Shown here: positions 1 to 9,477 of the stretch, one piece after another
Position numbering within the stretch: the first letter of the stretch is position 1
How the letters are laid out: every line of letters begins with the position of its first letter
Source of the DNA: Rhodococcus sp. WMMA185
Lineage (GTDB): Bacteria; Actinomycetota; Actinomycetes; Mycobacteriales; Mycobacteriaceae
DNA length: 64,000 bases
Direction: 5' to 3'
Assembly: GCF_001767395.1 (NCBI RefSeq)
Contig: NZ_CP017014.1
Location: forward strand, 1,302,001-1,366,000
Position numbers and translations under genes: made by a program
The notes under the pieces: model-generated
The model's database searches: none
Told to the model about the DNA's origin: nothing
Seen by the model: only the letters and a program-made list of their open reading frames with translations

Positions 1-419
1 ATGTCCGGGCGGCAGACCGGGCACGGCCGACGGTCCTCGGTCGCGAACTCGTCGCTCTTCATGTCGGCGACGGCGGGCAGGTTCTTTCCTTCGATGGCGG
101 AGCAGTCGGCTCGGTGCGCGACACAGGAGACACCGACCCGATGGGCGATGAACAGGCCGTCCTCTTTCCGGTAGATGCTCAGTTCCGTCCAGTGCAGCGA
201 GTCCGGTCGCTCACTGGTGATGTGCCCGAGCAGGGTGCCGGTGAATGCCACGACCCGGATACCGTCGCGGACCTTGATCCGGCGCATGGGCCCATTGACT
301 GGCCCGCCGACCGGCCCGTGCTCTGCCGGATCGATGTCCGGGTACATGTTCGAGTGGTCGCTGTTCGAGTGGCCGTCGATCTCGGAGTCGGGTGGGGACT
401 CGTCGGGGTGCGTACGCAT
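1..419 (-). CDS. Hypothetical protein with C-terminal CxxC, 3' end outside window
   Basis: This minus-strand frame is open from an ATG at 419 to the window edge (about 139 codons seen). The N-terminal 45 residues are Asp/Ser/Pro/His-rich and look disordered. A compact region follows, with IKVRDGIRVVAFTGTLLGH and LHWTELSIYRKEDGLFIAHRVG, then Cys/His residues (VSCVAHRADC) and a final CPVC pair that could bind a metal. It is transcribed divergently from map. The frame stays open upstream of 419 with no obvious start, so ATG 419 (weak AGTAGG just ahead) is the best choice. No function is assigned; codon use looks genuinely coding. Confidence 0.7.
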   Translation of the reverse strand, partial: MRTHPDESPPDSEIDGHSNSDHSNMYPDIDPAEHGPVGGPVNGPMRRIKVRDGIRVVAFTGTLLGHITSERPDSLHWTELSIYRKEDGLFIAHRVGVSCVAHRADCSAIEGKNLPAVADMKSDEFATEDRRPCPVCRPD

Positions 420-691
420 CCTACTGATCTCTTTCGCGTCGGTGTCGCCGGTGCAATCACTCCCGCCTCGCGGGGAACACTCCTTCTCGGTTCCAATGAT
501 GAACTCGATTGCGAGATGACCCCGGCATTCGGGGAGAATATCGGCGTGTCCTCGGGGGCGGCCCGAGGGGAGGAAATCATCCTCGTCTCGCGTCGCTCGA
601 TCGCCTTCTGGGCAACTTGCCGGAGTGACGCCGAGCCGCGGTCGGCGGGTCCGGGAACAATCGGGCCGCGACCGGGTCTAACCTGGTAGCC

Positions 692-1549
692 ATGTCTGTC
701 CGCACTGCACTGAGCCCTGGAACCGTGTCTCCGGTCCTCGCCGTCCCGACGAGCATCGAGCGTCCCGAGTATGCGTGGAAGCCCACGGCGAACGAAGGCA
801 ACGAACCTTGGGTGCAGACACCCGAGACCATCGAGGCAATGCGGGTAGCGGGCAAGATTGCTGCGCAGGCCCTGCAGGAGGCCGGCAAGGCGGTGGCGCC
901 CGGTGTCACCACCGACGAACTGGACCGCATCGCCCATGAGTACATGATCGACCATGGCGCCTACCCGTCAACGCTCGGCTACAAGGGTTTCCCCAAGTCG
1001 TGCTGCACGTCGCTCAACGAGGTCATCTGCCACGGTATCCCGGACTCGACGGTGATCGAGGACGGGGACATCGTCAACATCGACGTCACCGCGTACATCG
1101 GTGGAGTGCACGGCGACACCAATGCCACGTTCCTCGCAGGTGACGTTGCGGAGGAGAACCGCCTGCTGGTCGAGCGAACCCGCGAAGCCACGATGCGTGC
1201 GATCAAGGCGGTCAAGCCGGGCCGCGAGCTCAACGTGATCGGCCGCGTCATCGAGTCGTACGCCAACCGTTTCGGTTACGGCGTCGTACAAGATTTCACC
1301 GGCCACGGCATCGGCGAGACCTTCCACAACGGCCTGGTGATCCTGCACTACGACCAGCCCAACGTCGACACCGTCATCGAACCGGGCATGGTGTTCACGA
1401 TCGAACCGATGATCAACCTCGGCGACATCGGCTGGGAGATCTGGGACGACGACTGGACCGTTGTCACCAAGGACCGCAAGTGGACGGCTCAGTTCGAGCA
1501 CACCATCGTCGTCACGGATACCGGCAGCGAGATCCTCACCCTGCCTTGA
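692..1549 (+). CDS. map: Type I methionine aminopeptidase
   Basis: Removes the initiator Met from nascent proteins in the cytosol. At 285 aa it has the usual type I pita-bread domain plus about 40 extra N-terminal residues, as in the longer actinobacterial forms. Metal ligands are visible in order: Asp in [13 protein letters not shown], Asp in [10 protein letters not shown], His in [11 protein letters not shown], Glu in FTIEPMI and Glu in QFEHTIVV. The ATG at 692 gives an extension with a Pro-containing stretch ([17 protein letters not shown]), known from class Ib enzymes. The stop overlaps the TTG start of cobQ. Confidence 0.95.
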   Translation: MSVRTALSPGTVSPVLAVPTSIERPEYAWKPTANEGNEPWVQTPETIEAMRVAGKIAAQALQEAGKAVAPGVTTDELDRIAHEYMIDHGAYPSTLGYKGFPKSCCTSLNEVICHGIPDSTVIEDGDIVNIDVTAYIGGVHGDTNATFLAGDVAEENRLLVERTREATMRAIKAVKPGRELNVIGRVIESYANRFGYGVVQDFTGHGIGETFHNGLVILHYDQPNVDTVIEPGMVFTIEPMINLGDIGWEIWDDDWTVVTKDRKWTAQFEHTIVVTDTGSEILTLP

Positions 1550-3084
1550 GTTCGGGTCGTTGGAACGGCGCCTTGCTCGTGGCCGGCACTACGTCGGACG
1601 CGGGCAAGAGCGTGCTTGTCGCGGGGCTGTGTCGGATGCTGGCGCGGCGAGGGGTTCGGGTAGCGCCCTTCAAGGCCCAGAACATGTCGAACAACTCCGT
1701 CGTCACCTTGGACGGCGGTGAGATCGGGCGCGCTCAGGCGCTCCAGGCGGCGGCCTGTGGTCTCGAGCCCAGTGTGCGGTTCAACCCCGTTCTGCTGAAA
1801 CCGGGAAGCGACCGCACCTCCCAACTTGTGGTGCGTGGACGGGCGGTGACATCCGTCGGCGCCCGCGACTACATCGAACACCGTGAACATTTGCGTTCGG
1901 TCGTGGCCGAGGAATTGAGCACGTTGCGAGCCGATTTCGACGTGGTGATCTGCGAGGGAGCAGGTTCGCCGGCCGAGATCAATCTGCGCGCAACCGATCT
2001 GGCCAACCTCGGTCTCGCGCGTGCCGCCGAGATTCCGGCGATCGTCGTCGGCGACATCGACCGCGGGGGAGTGCTGGCTCATCTGTTCGGCACAGTAGCG
2101 GTCCTGTCACCGCAGGATCAGGCCCTCATAGCAGGGTTCGTGATCAACAAGTTCCGCGGCGAGCTCTCCTTGCTGACACCCGGACTCGAGCAACTGACTG
2201 CCATGACAGGCAGGCCGACGCTCGGCGTCATTCCCTTCGCCGATGACCTGTGGCTGGACGCGGAGGATTCACTGAGCATCGTAGGGGACGGGGTCGTCGG
2301 ACGTCCCGCGCCTCCGATCGGCGACGATTGGCTACGCGTGGCGGCCGTTCGGCTGCCTCGCATCTCCAACTCGACCGATGTCGAGGCACTCGCATGCGAG
2401 CCCGGTGTCTCGGTGCGATGGGTCACCGATTCTGCGCGTCTGCAGGATGCCGACCTGATCGTGGTACCGGGCAGCAAGTCGACCGTAAGCGATCTGGAAT
2501 GGTTGCGCCGCAACGGCATTGCGGATGCGATTGTCGCGCATGCGAAACGAGGTGGGCCGGTGCTGGGCATCTGCGGGGGCTATCAGATGCTGGGGTCCGC
2601 CATCGTCGACAACGTCGAATCAACCCGCGGCACGGTGACCGGTCTCGGGCTGCTCGATTTGGAGGTCGAGTTCGAGGCGGACAAGGTGCTCGCACAGGTT
2701 CGTGGCGAAGCGTACGGAGTTCCGTTGTCCGGGTACGAAATCCACCACGGTCGGGTGCGGCACACCGGCGATGAGCCATTGCTGCATACCAGTGACGGTG
2801 TTGCAGAAGGAAGCGTCCGCGGATCCGTCTACGGGACCCACTGGCATGGCCTCCTCGAAACCGATCCATTCCGCCGACTACTGCTCGACGAGTTCGCCGA
2901 GCACGCGGGGAGAATCGGCTTTGTCAGCGCCCCGGACACGGATGTGGCCGCGATCAGGAGCACGCAACTGGACGTGCTGGCGGATTTGGTCGAACAGAAT
3001 CTGGACCTGGACCTACTGGAAGCGCTGATCGGGAAGGGTGCGCCGAAGGAGTTGCCCGTGATCCGATCGCAACTGGCGCTCTAG
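1546..3084 (+). CDS. cobQ: Cobyric acid synthase (glutamine-hydrolysing)
   Basis: Amidates four side-chain carboxylates of adenosylcobyrinic a,c-diamide using glutamine and ATP, a late cobalamin step. The 512-aa protein has an N-terminal dethiobiotin-synthetase-like ATPase with [10 protein letters not shown] near residues 14-23 and [12 protein letters not shown]-terminal triad glutaminase follows, with the nucleophile Cys343 in [10 protein letters not shown] and His432 in [10 protein letters not shown] chose the TTG at 1546 because it overlaps the map stop (TTGA) and starts directly before the conserved strand; upstream in-frame codons lie inside map. Coupling to map suggests co-transcription, away from the other cob genes at 9.5-15.2 kb. 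Confidence 0.93.
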   Translation: MSSGRWNGALLVAGTTSDAGKSVLVAGLCRMLARRGVRVAPFKAQNMSNNSVVTLDGGEIGRAQALQAAACGLEPSVRFNPVLLKPGSDRTSQLVVRGRAVTSVGARDYIEHREHLRSVVAEELSTLRADFDVVICEGAGSPAEINLRATDLANLGLARAAEIPAIVVGDIDRGGVLAHLFGTVAVLSPQDQALIAGFVINKFRGELSLLTPGLEQLTAMTGRPTLGVIPFADDLWLDAEDSLSIVGDGVVGRPAPPIGDDWLRVAAVRLPRISNSTDVEALACEPGVSVRWVTDSARLQDADLIVVPGSKSTVSDLEWLRRNGIADAIVAHAKRGGPVLGICGGYQMLGSAIVDNVESTRGTVTGLGLLDLEVEFEADKVLAQVRGEAYGVPLSGYEIHHGRVRHTGDEPLLHTSDGVAEGSVRGSVYGTHWHGLLETDPFRRLLLDEFAEHAGRIGFVSAPDTDVAAIRSTQLDVLADLVEQNLDLDLLEALIGKGAPKELPVIRSQLAL

Positions 3085-3152
3085 GGATTGCACGTCCTGT
3101 TCGAACCAGATGTGCACTTGACGCGGATGGTTCTGCAGCCGTTCGGCCTAGC

Positions 3153-3197
3153 GTGAGACGGGAGCCCGGCCGTTTCGCGGGCGGACTCCCGTTTCAC
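3153..3197. terminator. Bidirectional hairpin terminator after cobQ
   Basis: GTGAGACGGGAG at 3153-3164 pairs with CTCCCGTTTCAC at 3186-3197 with one mismatch, and inner CCC/GGG pairs extend the stem. It lies 70 bp after the cobQ stop, and 18 bp beyond the stop of a minus-strand mini-ORF, so it could end transcription from both sides. Confidence 0.65.
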
Positions 3198-3215
3198 TCT
3201 CACTCGAGCAGGACT

Positions 3216-3287
3216 CTACTGCGCGTCCCCTCCTGAAGATCCGAGAGATTCCAAGATCTTGTTCACGATTTCTTCGATACTTCCCAT
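3216..3287 (-). CDS. Candidate 23-residue small protein
   Basis: From ATG 3287 this encodes MGSIEEIVNKILESLGSSGG followed by DAQ. The first 15 residues form an amphipathic helix (I/V/I/L on one face, E/N/K/E on the other). AGGAG lies 14 nt upstream, somewhat far, although an in-frame TTG four codons earlier sits very close to it. A strong hairpin begins 18 bp after the stop. The frame is open back to about 3539, so the protein could be longer, but upstream composition is poor. It could equally be an untranslated small RNA. Not recognised as any known family. Confidence 0.3.
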   Translation of the reverse strand: MGSIEEIVNKILESLGSSGGDAQ

Positions 3288-3617
3288 ATGAACTCTCAAT
3301 TCTCCTGTGTTGATGTTGCGTTGGTCGTGCACGTGCCTCGCACAATGTACGCATGCCTTCGCCGATCCGTAACCCCTCAGGCGGAAAAAGTCTGAACCGA
3401 ATGTTGGCTCTATCGCATTGGTGGCCAAAGTGATTGAGGTGTCAACATCCCGTCGGCGTTTACTACCCGTAACGAACTCAGATGATCGAGACGCGCACAT
3501 CGAGTCATTCTGGCGGCAGCGGTGTTCAACTGTTGCCAACGCGCAAGAAAAGTGATCACATCGTCAGAAATGGCCGTGCGACCGCAACCCGTCGCTGATC
3601 GCGTAGGTTTCTTAGCC
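3288..3617. other. Intergenic region with no confident gene
   Basis: This stretch lies between the mini-ORF and the hydrolase-like gene and is visibly more AT-rich than the flanking coding DNA. On the minus strand TTGACA (3445-3440) could be a -35 element for the mini-ORF, but no good -10 element is placed 17 bp from it. I see no RNA gene, operator or repeat. Confidence 0.4.
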
Positions 3618-4184
3618 ATGGAACTGACTCACGTGGCGCTGGCAGAGGGCAACTGCACGGTTCGGATAGATGGGCCGATGAGCAAACACAGTGTCCTCCT
3701 GTTGCCGGGAGCCGGTGACAGCGCGGGTGTCTACGACGGCGTTTGTGAGCGCCTCCACAATTCGGATCTGCGCACGATCGTGCCCGAGGACATCACCGGT
3801 CTCGACGAGCAATCGGTGATGACCCTGCTCGACGAACTGCGATTGGGGTGGGTCAACCTCGCAGGCAGCAGGGAAGGGGCCGAGTTGGCCTGGTCGTTGG
3901 CCGCCCGTCAGTTCGGGCGTTTCGCCAGCCTGGTGGTGGCCGATCGTGGTCATCCCGCGGCACCCGACTCGGAAGGGGACGTGCGCGGATCGGGCTGCCC
4001 GCCGGTCGAACTCCCCACGACCGTGATGGTGGGTAGCCCCGATCGGCGGTCCGAGGCGGAGGCGAGCGGGCGTTTCGTCTTCTCCGACTTCCGCGTGGTC
4101 GAACTCGACGGCGTCACCAATATTCCGGAGTTCGCACCCGCGGAGTTGGCCACCGAAATCGTTCTGCGCACCAGCCCCTGGTAG
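3618..4184 (+). CDS. Alpha/beta-hydrolase-like protein, active site apparently lost
   Basis: The 188-aa product starts MELTHVALAEGNCTVRIDG and contains VLLLPGAGDSAGVYDGV, resembling the strand and oxyanion loop of alpha/beta hydrolases. The expected nucleophile elbow reads NLAGSREGAELAW, which does not satisfy GxSxG, and there is no clear catalytic His near the C-terminus (NIPEFAPAELATEIV). It is therefore probably a non-catalytic or highly diverged member. ATG 3618 is preferred because the 32 residues upstream in frame are not protein-like. It stands alone, convergent with the YnfA-type gene at 4209-4538. Confidence 0.6.
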   Translation: MELTHVALAEGNCTVRIDGPMSKHSVLLLPGAGDSAGVYDGVCERLHNSDLRTIVPEDITGLDEQSVMTLLDELRLGWVNLAGSREGAELAWSLAARQFGRFASLVVADRGHPAAPDSEGDVRGSGCPPVELPTTVMVGSPDRRSEAEASGRFVFSDFRVVELDGVTNIPEFAPAELATEIVLRTSPW

Positions 4185-4208
4185 GCGTCGCGATGCCGGG
4201 CAGGGCGC

Positions 4209-4538
4209 TCAGCGTGGTGCGTACATGATCACTGCCATGCCCAGCAGGCAGATGAGCGCACCGGCAACATCCCATCGATCCGGGCGGAACCCGTCGGCCA
4301 CCATGCCCCAGACAAGCGATCCTGCGACGAAGACCCCACCGTACGCGGCAAGGATTCGGCCGAAATTGGCGTCCGGTTGCATCGTCGCGACGAAGCCGTA
4401 CGCTCCCAACGCCGCCACACCGGCGCCGATCCAGATCCAGCCCCTGTGTTCGCGCACACCCTGCCAGACCAGCCAAGCACCGCCGATCTCGAACAGCGCC
4501 GCGACCACGAACAGCACGGCGGATCGGGTGACCGTCAT
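4209..4538 (-). CDS. YnfA/UPF0060 family inner-membrane protein
   Basis: A 109-aa hydrophobic protein with four predicted membrane helices: [54 protein letters not shown] and [17 protein letters not shown]. The early [10 protein letters not shown] and [11 protein letters not shown] are hallmarks of the family, whose size is 105-112 aa. It is distantly related to small multidrug transporters, but its substrate is unknown. The ATG overlaps the mtr stop as ATGA, so it is the last gene of a three-gene operon. Confidence 0.85.
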   Translation of the reverse strand: MTVTRSAVLFVVAALFEIGGAWLVWQGVREHRGWIWIGAGVAALGAYGFVATMQPDANFGRILAAYGGVFVAGSLVWGMVADGFRPDRWDVAGALICLLGMAVIMYAPR

Positions 4539-5920
4539 GGGAGCGATAGGTCGAGACCGAGAAGGGCATTCTCGACCACCTCGGGGAGAGCCGGGTGGAT
4601 CCAATACTGCCCCCGAGCCATTTGCTGAGCCGAGAGGCCGAAGCTCATCGCCTGGATCAGCGGCTGAATCACGGTGGGTGCCTGCGCGCCGATCACGTGG
4701 GCACCCAGCAAACGCCCGGTGCCGCGTTCGGCAACGATCTTGCAGAATCCCCCGTCGTCCTCCATCGCCCACCCGTAGGCGACGTCGCTGTACGACTGCA
4801 CCTTCACCGCCACGTCCCACCCGGCATCGCGAGCCTGCAGCTCGGTGAGACCGACATACGCGATCTGCGGGTCCGTGAACACGGCGGCGGGAACGAACCG
4901 ATGGTCGGACCGGCGTAGTGTCGCGCCATCCGCCCACGCATCTTGCAGGAGATTGTGCTGGACCACCCGTGCCTCATGGTTGGCGACATGCTTGAGCTGG
5001 TACTCAGACGAGACGTCTCCGAGTGCGAAAACTCCCGCGGCGGTGGTCCGCTGGAACTCGTCGACCACCACACGTCCGTCTTCGCCGACCGCGATCCCGC
5101 CGGCTGCCGCCCCGAGTACGTCTCCATTGGCTCGGCGTCCGGTGGCGACGAGGAGCGCGTCACCGGAGATCACGGTGCCGCCCTCGAGTTCGACGGCGAC
5201 GCCGTCTCCGTCGCCGCGCACGGCCGAGACGGCGCGGTCGAGGTGCACGTCCCACTTCTTCTCGGCCAGATCGGTGAAACGCCGAGACACTTCGTCGTCG
5301 AGGTGCCGGAGTAGGTGAGCGCCACGCGCGATGATCGAAACTCGTGTGCCCAGGGCGGAGAACACGTGCGCGAACTCGGCAGCGATGAAGCCCGCGCCGA
5401 TGATCACCAGGCGTTCGGGTAATTCGGGTAGCCGCATGATGTCGTCGTTCGTGTAGTACGGCACACCCGACTCACGCACCACCTCCGGGATTATCGGCCG
5501 CGAGCCGGCCGCGATCACCACCTGATCGGCGCTGACGACTTGACCGGTTCCGGTGTCGATCGTGCGGTCACCGACAAACTTCGCGTGGCCGCGGAACAGC
5601 GTCGTGTTCGGGCTGTCCTCGGCGCGGTAACGCTCACCCCCGGCGGAGATCGGGTCGATACGGCCGAAGACTCGATCGACGATGTCGGGCCAGCGCGCAC
5701 CCTCGAATCGCGCATCCACACCGTATTTCCCGGCGTCGGTGACCGCGCGGGCGACCTCGGCGGCGTACACGAACATCTTGGTGGGAATGCAACCCACGTT
5801 CAGGCACGTCCCGCCGAACGTGCTCTCCTCCACGATCGCAATCTTCTGACCTGAGAACCTGTTGTCGGGCAGCGAGTTCCCAGAACCCGAACCGATGATC
5901 GCCAGATCGAAATGCGTCAC
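4535..5920 (-). CDS. mtr: Mycothione reductase
   Basis: NADPH-dependent flavoprotein that reduces mycothiol disulfide and so maintains the main actinobacterial thiol. The 461-aa protein has an N-terminal FAD-binding motif ([11 protein letters not shown]), the redox-active pair Cys39/Cys44 in [13 protein letters not shown], an NADPH Rossmann motif ([14 protein letters not shown]), [17 protein letters not shown] contacting FAD, and the C-terminal dimer-interface [15 protein letters not shown] carrying the His-Glu acid/base pair. The GTG at 5920 overlaps the stop of the upstream hydrolase (GTGA). The frame runs far upstream of 5920 but only as a shadow of that hydrolase. Confidence 0.95.
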   Translation of the reverse strand: MTHFDLAIIGSGSGNSLPDNRFSGQKIAIVEESTFGGTCLNVGCIPTKMFVYAAEVARAVTDAGKYGVDARFEGARWPDIVDRVFGRIDPISAGGERYRAEDSPNTTLFRGHAKFVGDRTIDTGTGQVVSADQVVIAAGSRPIIPEVVRESGVPYYTNDDIMRLPELPERLVIIGAGFIAAEFAHVFSALGTRVSIIARGAHLLRHLDDEVSRRFTDLAEKKWDVHLDRAVSAVRGDGDGVAVELEGGTVISGDALLVATGRRANGDVLGAAAGGIAVGEDGRVVVDEFQRTTAAGVFALGDVSSEYQLKHVANHEARVVQHNLLQDAWADGATLRRSDHRFVPAAVFTDPQIAYVGLTELQARDAGWDVAVKVQSYSDVAYGWAMEDDGGFCKIVAERGTGRLLGAHVIGAQAPTVIQPLIQAMSFGLSAQQMARGQYWIHPALPEVVENALLGLDLSLP

Positions 5921-6927
5921 AGGTTCGCCTCCGCGGAGTTGTGGCCGTGCAGCCAGTCCAGCCACAGATCCACTTCGGCGAACGCTTTCGCCCGGGGTTC
6001 GTCGGATGAGAGGAAGACGTCGTGGCGGGCACCGGGAATGGGCACGATGGTGGTGCGGTCGCCCAGACAACCGGCCCACCGGGCGATCTGCCGGACATCG
6101 AGGACCGCGTCGGCGGTGTCGACCGCAGGATCGTAACGGGGGGCGAAGTATGACGCCTTCGAACGCAGGATCAGGGCGGGGACGCCGATATCGAGTCCGC
6201 GGTGTAGCTTCGCGTGCCCGCGTCGCACCGCGCGCAGCCAGCCGAACGTGATCGGGAAGCCTCCGAGCGGCTTCCACTCCAGGTTGTAGTTCCAGATTCC
6301 ATTGCCCTCGACGTGCAGGCTCACACCGTAGGTGTCGAGGCCCGTCTTCGGAATGACGGATTTTTGCTTGACCCGTCCTACCGCGCCGACGGCCACCGTG
6401 CCTACGCTTCGCAGGTATGAGGGCCCGTGAAGGTCGAACCATGGGCTGTTGAGGATCACCCCGCTGATACCGAGGTTGGCCGTGCCGCCGGCCTTCCGCT
6501 GCAGACGGTCGAGCCACAGCGGAAGAACCAGGCCGCCGGTCGAGTGCGCTACCAACAGAACCTCCCCGCCGCCCGTCTGGTCACGGACCACGCGCAACGC
6601 TTCGTTCAGTTCCTTGTCGTAGAGCGTGAGATCGGACACGAAGTGTGCCGTCTGTCCCGGTTCGAGTGAACGGCCGCACTTGCGAAGATCGAGTGCGAAG
6701 AACGCGTAACCCTGCTTGGCGAAGTGCTCGGCGAGATGCTCCTGGAAGAAGTAGTCCGTGAATCCGTGGACGTAGAGCACGGCACGGCCGGTCCTTTTCG
6801 TCACCTGCGCGGGTTGATAGCGGATCAACGTCGCCTTCACATCGCCCTCGCCGTCGGGGTCGCTACCGAGTGGAATGGTCAGCTGTTGATATCCGTCCCC
6901 GAGAACATCGGGTGCCCATGTAGTCAC
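5917..6927 (-). CDS. Alpha/beta hydrolase, lysophospholipase-like
   Basis: A 336-aa serine hydrolase with [11 protein letters not shown] (oxyanion region), nucleophile elbow AHSTGG near residue 128, and [11 protein letters not shown] supplying the catalytic His; an Asp before it probably completes the triad. It has no signal peptide, so it is likely cytosolic. It resembles monoacylglycerol lipase/lysophospholipase enzymes, and the same gene sits beside mtr in mycobacteria. It heads the operon with mtr and the YnfA-type gene. The natural substrate cannot be read from the sequence. Confidence 0.88.
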   Translation of the reverse strand: MTTWAPDVLGDGYQQLTIPLGSDPDGEGDVKATLIRYQPAQVTKRTGRAVLYVHGFTDYFFQEHLAEHFAKQGYAFFALDLRKCGRSLEPGQTAHFVSDLTLYDKELNEALRVVRDQTGGGEVLLVAHSTGGLVLPLWLDRLQRKAGGTANLGISGVILNSPWFDLHGPSYLRSVGTVAVGAVGRVKQKSVIPKTGLDTYGVSLHVEGNGIWNYNLEWKPLGGFPITFGWLRAVRRGHAKLHRGLDIGVPALILRSKASYFAPRYDPAVDTADAVLDVRQIARWAGCLGDRTTIVPIPGARHDVFLSSDEPRAKAFAEVDLWLDWLHGHNSAEANL

Positions 6928-7073
6928 AAATCACAATCTAATGCGCGCGTCGACGGCACGTGAAGGCGCACAATAAGGGGAGGTAATTCCTGCATCTACG
7001 CACGGGTAACCTGTTCGGCGGAACACGACAGGCGTATGTGCGTACGGCTATGGACAAGGAAGTCGATATTCCA

Positions 7074-8594
7074 GTGTCAGATGAGAATGCGGTAGAGACG
7101 AAAACGGATGTAGTGCTTGTAGGTGCGGGCATCATGAGCGCGACACTGGGAGCGATACTGCGCCAGGTGCAGCCCGACTGGTCGATCACCACATTTGAGC
7201 GGCTCGACGCAGCGGCCGCCGAGAGCAGCGATCCGTGGAACAACGCCGGTACCGGCCATTCCGCGCTGTGTGAGCTCAACTACACCCCGCAGAATGCTGA
7301 CGGCAGCGTGGACGTGGCGAAGGCCGTCAACGTGAACGAGCAGTTCCAAGTCTCGCGGCAGTTCTGGGCGCACGGCGTCGAGACCGGCGTGTTGACCGAG
7401 CCCAAGGATTTCATCAACCCCGTCCCACACGTGAGTTTTGTGCACGGCGAGGCCAATGCGAAGTACTTGCGGGCCCGCTACGACGCTTTGGTCGATCACC
7501 CGCTGTTCGCGGGAATGGAGTTCGTCGACGATCCCGATGAATTCGCTCGCCGCCTACCGTTGATGGCAAAGGGCCGCGACTTCAGCGACCCGATCGCGCT
7601 CAACTGGAGCAAGGACGGCACCGACGTCGATTTCGGTGCACTTACCAAGCAACTCCTCAGCTACCTCGGAGCCTCCGGCGGAGTCCTCCACTTCGGACAC
7701 GAGGTCACCGATCTCACGAAGCAGTCCGACGGCAGCTGGGTGGTGAAGGTCACCAACCGGCGCACAGGCGCCAAGAAGGTCGTGCGGTCGAAGTTCGTGT
7801 TCATCGGTGCCGGTGGCGGCGCACTGCACCTGCTGCAGAAGTCGGGGATCGCTGAGGCGAAGGGCTTTGGTGGTTTCCCCGTCAGCGGTGCTTTCCTGCG
7901 CTGCACCAATCCTGAACTCATCGACGAGCACCGTGCGAAGGTCTACGGCAAGGCCGCAGTAGGCGCGCCCCCGATGTCTGTGCCGCACCTCGACACTCGC
8001 ATCATCGGCAACAAGCCAGGACTGCTGTTCGGGCCCTACGCGGGCTGGTCGCCCAAGTTCCTCAAAGAAGGTCGCTTCACCGATCTGCCTAGCTCGGTGA
8101 AGCCGGACAACCTGCTGTCGATGCTCGGCGTGGGTGTGACCGAACTCGGCCTCGTCAAGTACCTGATCAGCGAGCTCGCAATGTCCGAGGCCGGACGCAT
8201 CGAAACCCTTCGAGAATTCGTCCCGAAGGCGCTCGGCAAGGATTGGGAACTGATCACTGCGGGTCAGCGCGTCCAGGTGATCCGCCGGGCCAAAGGCAAG
8301 GGCGGCGTTCTCGAATTCGGTACCGCGGTGGTCAGTGCAAGTGACGGAACCCTGGCCGGACTGCTCGGAGCCTCCCCTGGGGCGTCGACGGCCGTACCCG
8401 CGATGCTCGACGTGCTCGAGCGGTGCTTCCCGACGCGGTTCGCGTCGTGGAAACCGAAGCTGCAGGAGATGGTGCCTTCCTTGGGTGTCAAGCTCAGCAA
8501 TGACGCCGAACTGTTCTCTCAGGTGTGGGATTGGACGTCGAAGGTGCTGCAACTCGACTCCAGCCATGTAGAGGACGTGCCTGTCGCTCTCTGA
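7074..8594 (+). CDS. mqo: Malate:quinone oxidoreductase
   Basis: Membrane-associated FAD enzyme that oxidises malate to oxaloacetate and passes electrons to quinone. The product is about 506 aa with the FAD motif [15 protein letters not shown] at the N-terminus, family signatures [18 protein letters not shown] and [16 protein letters not shown] [13 protein letters not shown], and C-terminal LEFGTAVV and [12 protein letters not shown]. Start choice: GTG 7074 has AAGGAAG 11 nt upstream and matches the family N-terminus; ATG 7050 or GTG 7038 would add 8-12 residues. It is transcribed divergently from the hydrolase-mtr operon. Confidence 0.94.
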   Translation: MSDENAVETKTDVVLVGAGIMSATLGAILRQVQPDWSITTFERLDAAAAESSDPWNNAGTGHSALCELNYTPQNADGSVDVAKAVNVNEQFQVSRQFWAHGVETGVLTEPKDFINPVPHVSFVHGEANAKYLRARYDALVDHPLFAGMEFVDDPDEFARRLPLMAKGRDFSDPIALNWSKDGTDVDFGALTKQLLSYLGASGGVLHFGHEVTDLTKQSDGSWVVKVTNRRTGAKKVVRSKFVFIGAGGGALHLLQKSGIAEAKGFGGFPVSGAFLRCTNPELIDEHRAKVYGKAAVGAPPMSVPHLDTRIIGNKPGLLFGPYAGWSPKFLKEGRFTDLPSSVKPDNLLSMLGVGVTELGLVKYLISELAMSEAGRIETLREFVPKALGKDWELITAGQRVQVIRRAKGKGGVLEFGTAVVSASDGTLAGLLGASPGASTAVPAMLDVLERCFPTRFASWKPKLQEMVPSLGVKLSNDAELFSQVWDWTSKVLQLDSSHVEDVPVAL

Positions 8595-8625
8595 CGACCT
8601 CGTCCGACGGGTGTGCGCCCGCGTG

Positions 8626-8740
8626 CTTCACCACGGTGTAAGCGTGTGCGCTTCGCCACAGTGCAAGTGTGTGCGCTTCGCCACAGTGCAAGTGTGTGCG
8701 CTTCGCCACAGTGCAAGTGTGTGCGCTTCGCCACAGTGTG
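8626..8740. repeat. 25-bp tandem repeat, about 4.6 copies
   Basis: Copies begin at 8626 (diverged), 8651, 8676, 8701 and 8726 (partial). The unit begins CTTCGCCACAGTGCAAGTGT and ends GTGCG. The middle copies are identical. It fills the space between mqo and the GNAT gene and reaches to 16 bp before the GNAT start, so copy number could affect that gene. It has no spacers and is not a CRISPR array. Confidence 0.9.
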
Positions 8741-8755
8741 CGATAGTTGCCTGTC

Positions 8756-9289
8756 ATGGCGGCAGTTGCAGCGTTGAAGCGTTCGTGGGCGCTCGATCTC
8801 GATACCGAGACGCTCTACCGGTTGCTCGAGCTTCGAGTGGAGGTTTTCGTTGTCGAGCAAGCGTGCCCCTATCCGGAACTCGACGGCCGCGATCTTCTAG
8901 CTCCGACCCGCCACTTTTGGCTCGAGCAGGACGGCCGGGTCGTTTGCAGCCTCCGCCTGCTCGAGGAGCACGAAGACGGCAAGACGTGGTTCCGAATCGG
9001 GCGGGTGTGTACTGCCAATGATGCCCGGGGGCAGGGGCACGCCACGCGTCTGCTGAGTGCCGCGCTGGCCGAGGTAGGTGATGCGCTGTGCCGGATCGAC
9101 GCGCAGAACCACCTCGAGGACATGTATGCGCGGCACGGTTTCAAGCAGGACGGTGAATGGTTCGTCGAGGATGGGATCTTGCACGTCCCGATGTGCCGCG
9201 GCGGCGGTGCCGCCTTTGGTGACCGCGGCGGTGCCGCCGGGGCGGCAGGCGAGTTCGTCGCGGCAGACCCATCGGCTGCGGGCCGGTGA
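8756..9289 (+). CDS. GNAT N-acetyltransferase, ElaA-like
   Basis: A 177-aa acetyl-CoA-dependent transferase of the ElaA type. YRLLELRVEVFVVEQACPYPELDGRD is characteristic of that group, followed by the acetyl-CoA loop RVCTANDARGQGHATRLL and the C-terminal MYARHGFKQDGEWFVEDGILHVPM. About 35 residues at the C-terminus are Gly/Ala-rich (GGGAAFGDRGGAAGAAG) and repetitive, so are probably a dispensable tail. ATG 8756 is used rather than the TTG three codons earlier. Substrate unknown. The gene directly precedes the cobalamin riboswitch but is probably upstream of its control. Confidence 0.85.
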   Translation: MAAVAALKRSWALDLDTETLYRLLELRVEVFVVEQACPYPELDGRDLLAPTRHFWLEQDGRVVCSLRLLEEHEDGKTWFRIGRVCTANDARGQGHATRLLSAALAEVGDALCRIDAQNHLEDMYARHGFKQDGEWFVEDGILHVPMCRGGGAAFGDRGGAAGAAGEFVAADPSAAGR

Positions 9290-9297
9290 CCGCGGAC

Positions 9298-9425
9298 TAG
9301 GGTCGGCGAATGAACGTCCGCGGGGAAGTCCTGTTCGAATCAGGCGCGGTCCCGCCACTGTGACGGATCCCTGATCTGGCGCCTCTCGGCAGCTGGACGG
9401 GTTTCCCAGCCAGATTGCCGCGGCG
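9298..9425 (+). promoter_or_regulatory. Cobalamin (AdoCbl) riboswitch
   Basis: Conserved blocks occur in the right order: GGGGAAGTCCTG at about 9322, CGCGGTCCCGCCACTGTGAC around 9345-9364, and a B12-box-like AGCCAGATTGCCGCGG at 9408-9423, with complementary arms between. It lies just before the chelatase-cobO-cobB cluster. In this class ligand binding lowers expression of biosynthesis genes. Boundaries are approximate; the expression platform probably masks the AAGGGA ribosome site before GTG 9478. Confidence 0.88.
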
Positions 9426-9477
9426 TTCGTACCAGTCAAGCTTCCGGCGAGGACACCGGGACGTGAAGGGATGCAAC

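Noticed and set aside
4535..6517. A 660-residue mtr fusion protein
   Set aside because: The N-terminal 200 residues are the out-of-frame shadow of the upstream hydrolase; GTG 5920 gives the normal 461-aa enzyme with a GTGA overlap.
8626..8740. CRISPR-like array
   Set aside because: The 25-bp copies are contiguous with no spacers and no cas genes nearby; it is a simple tandem repeat. The same applies to the arrays at 13918, 27780 and 62751.
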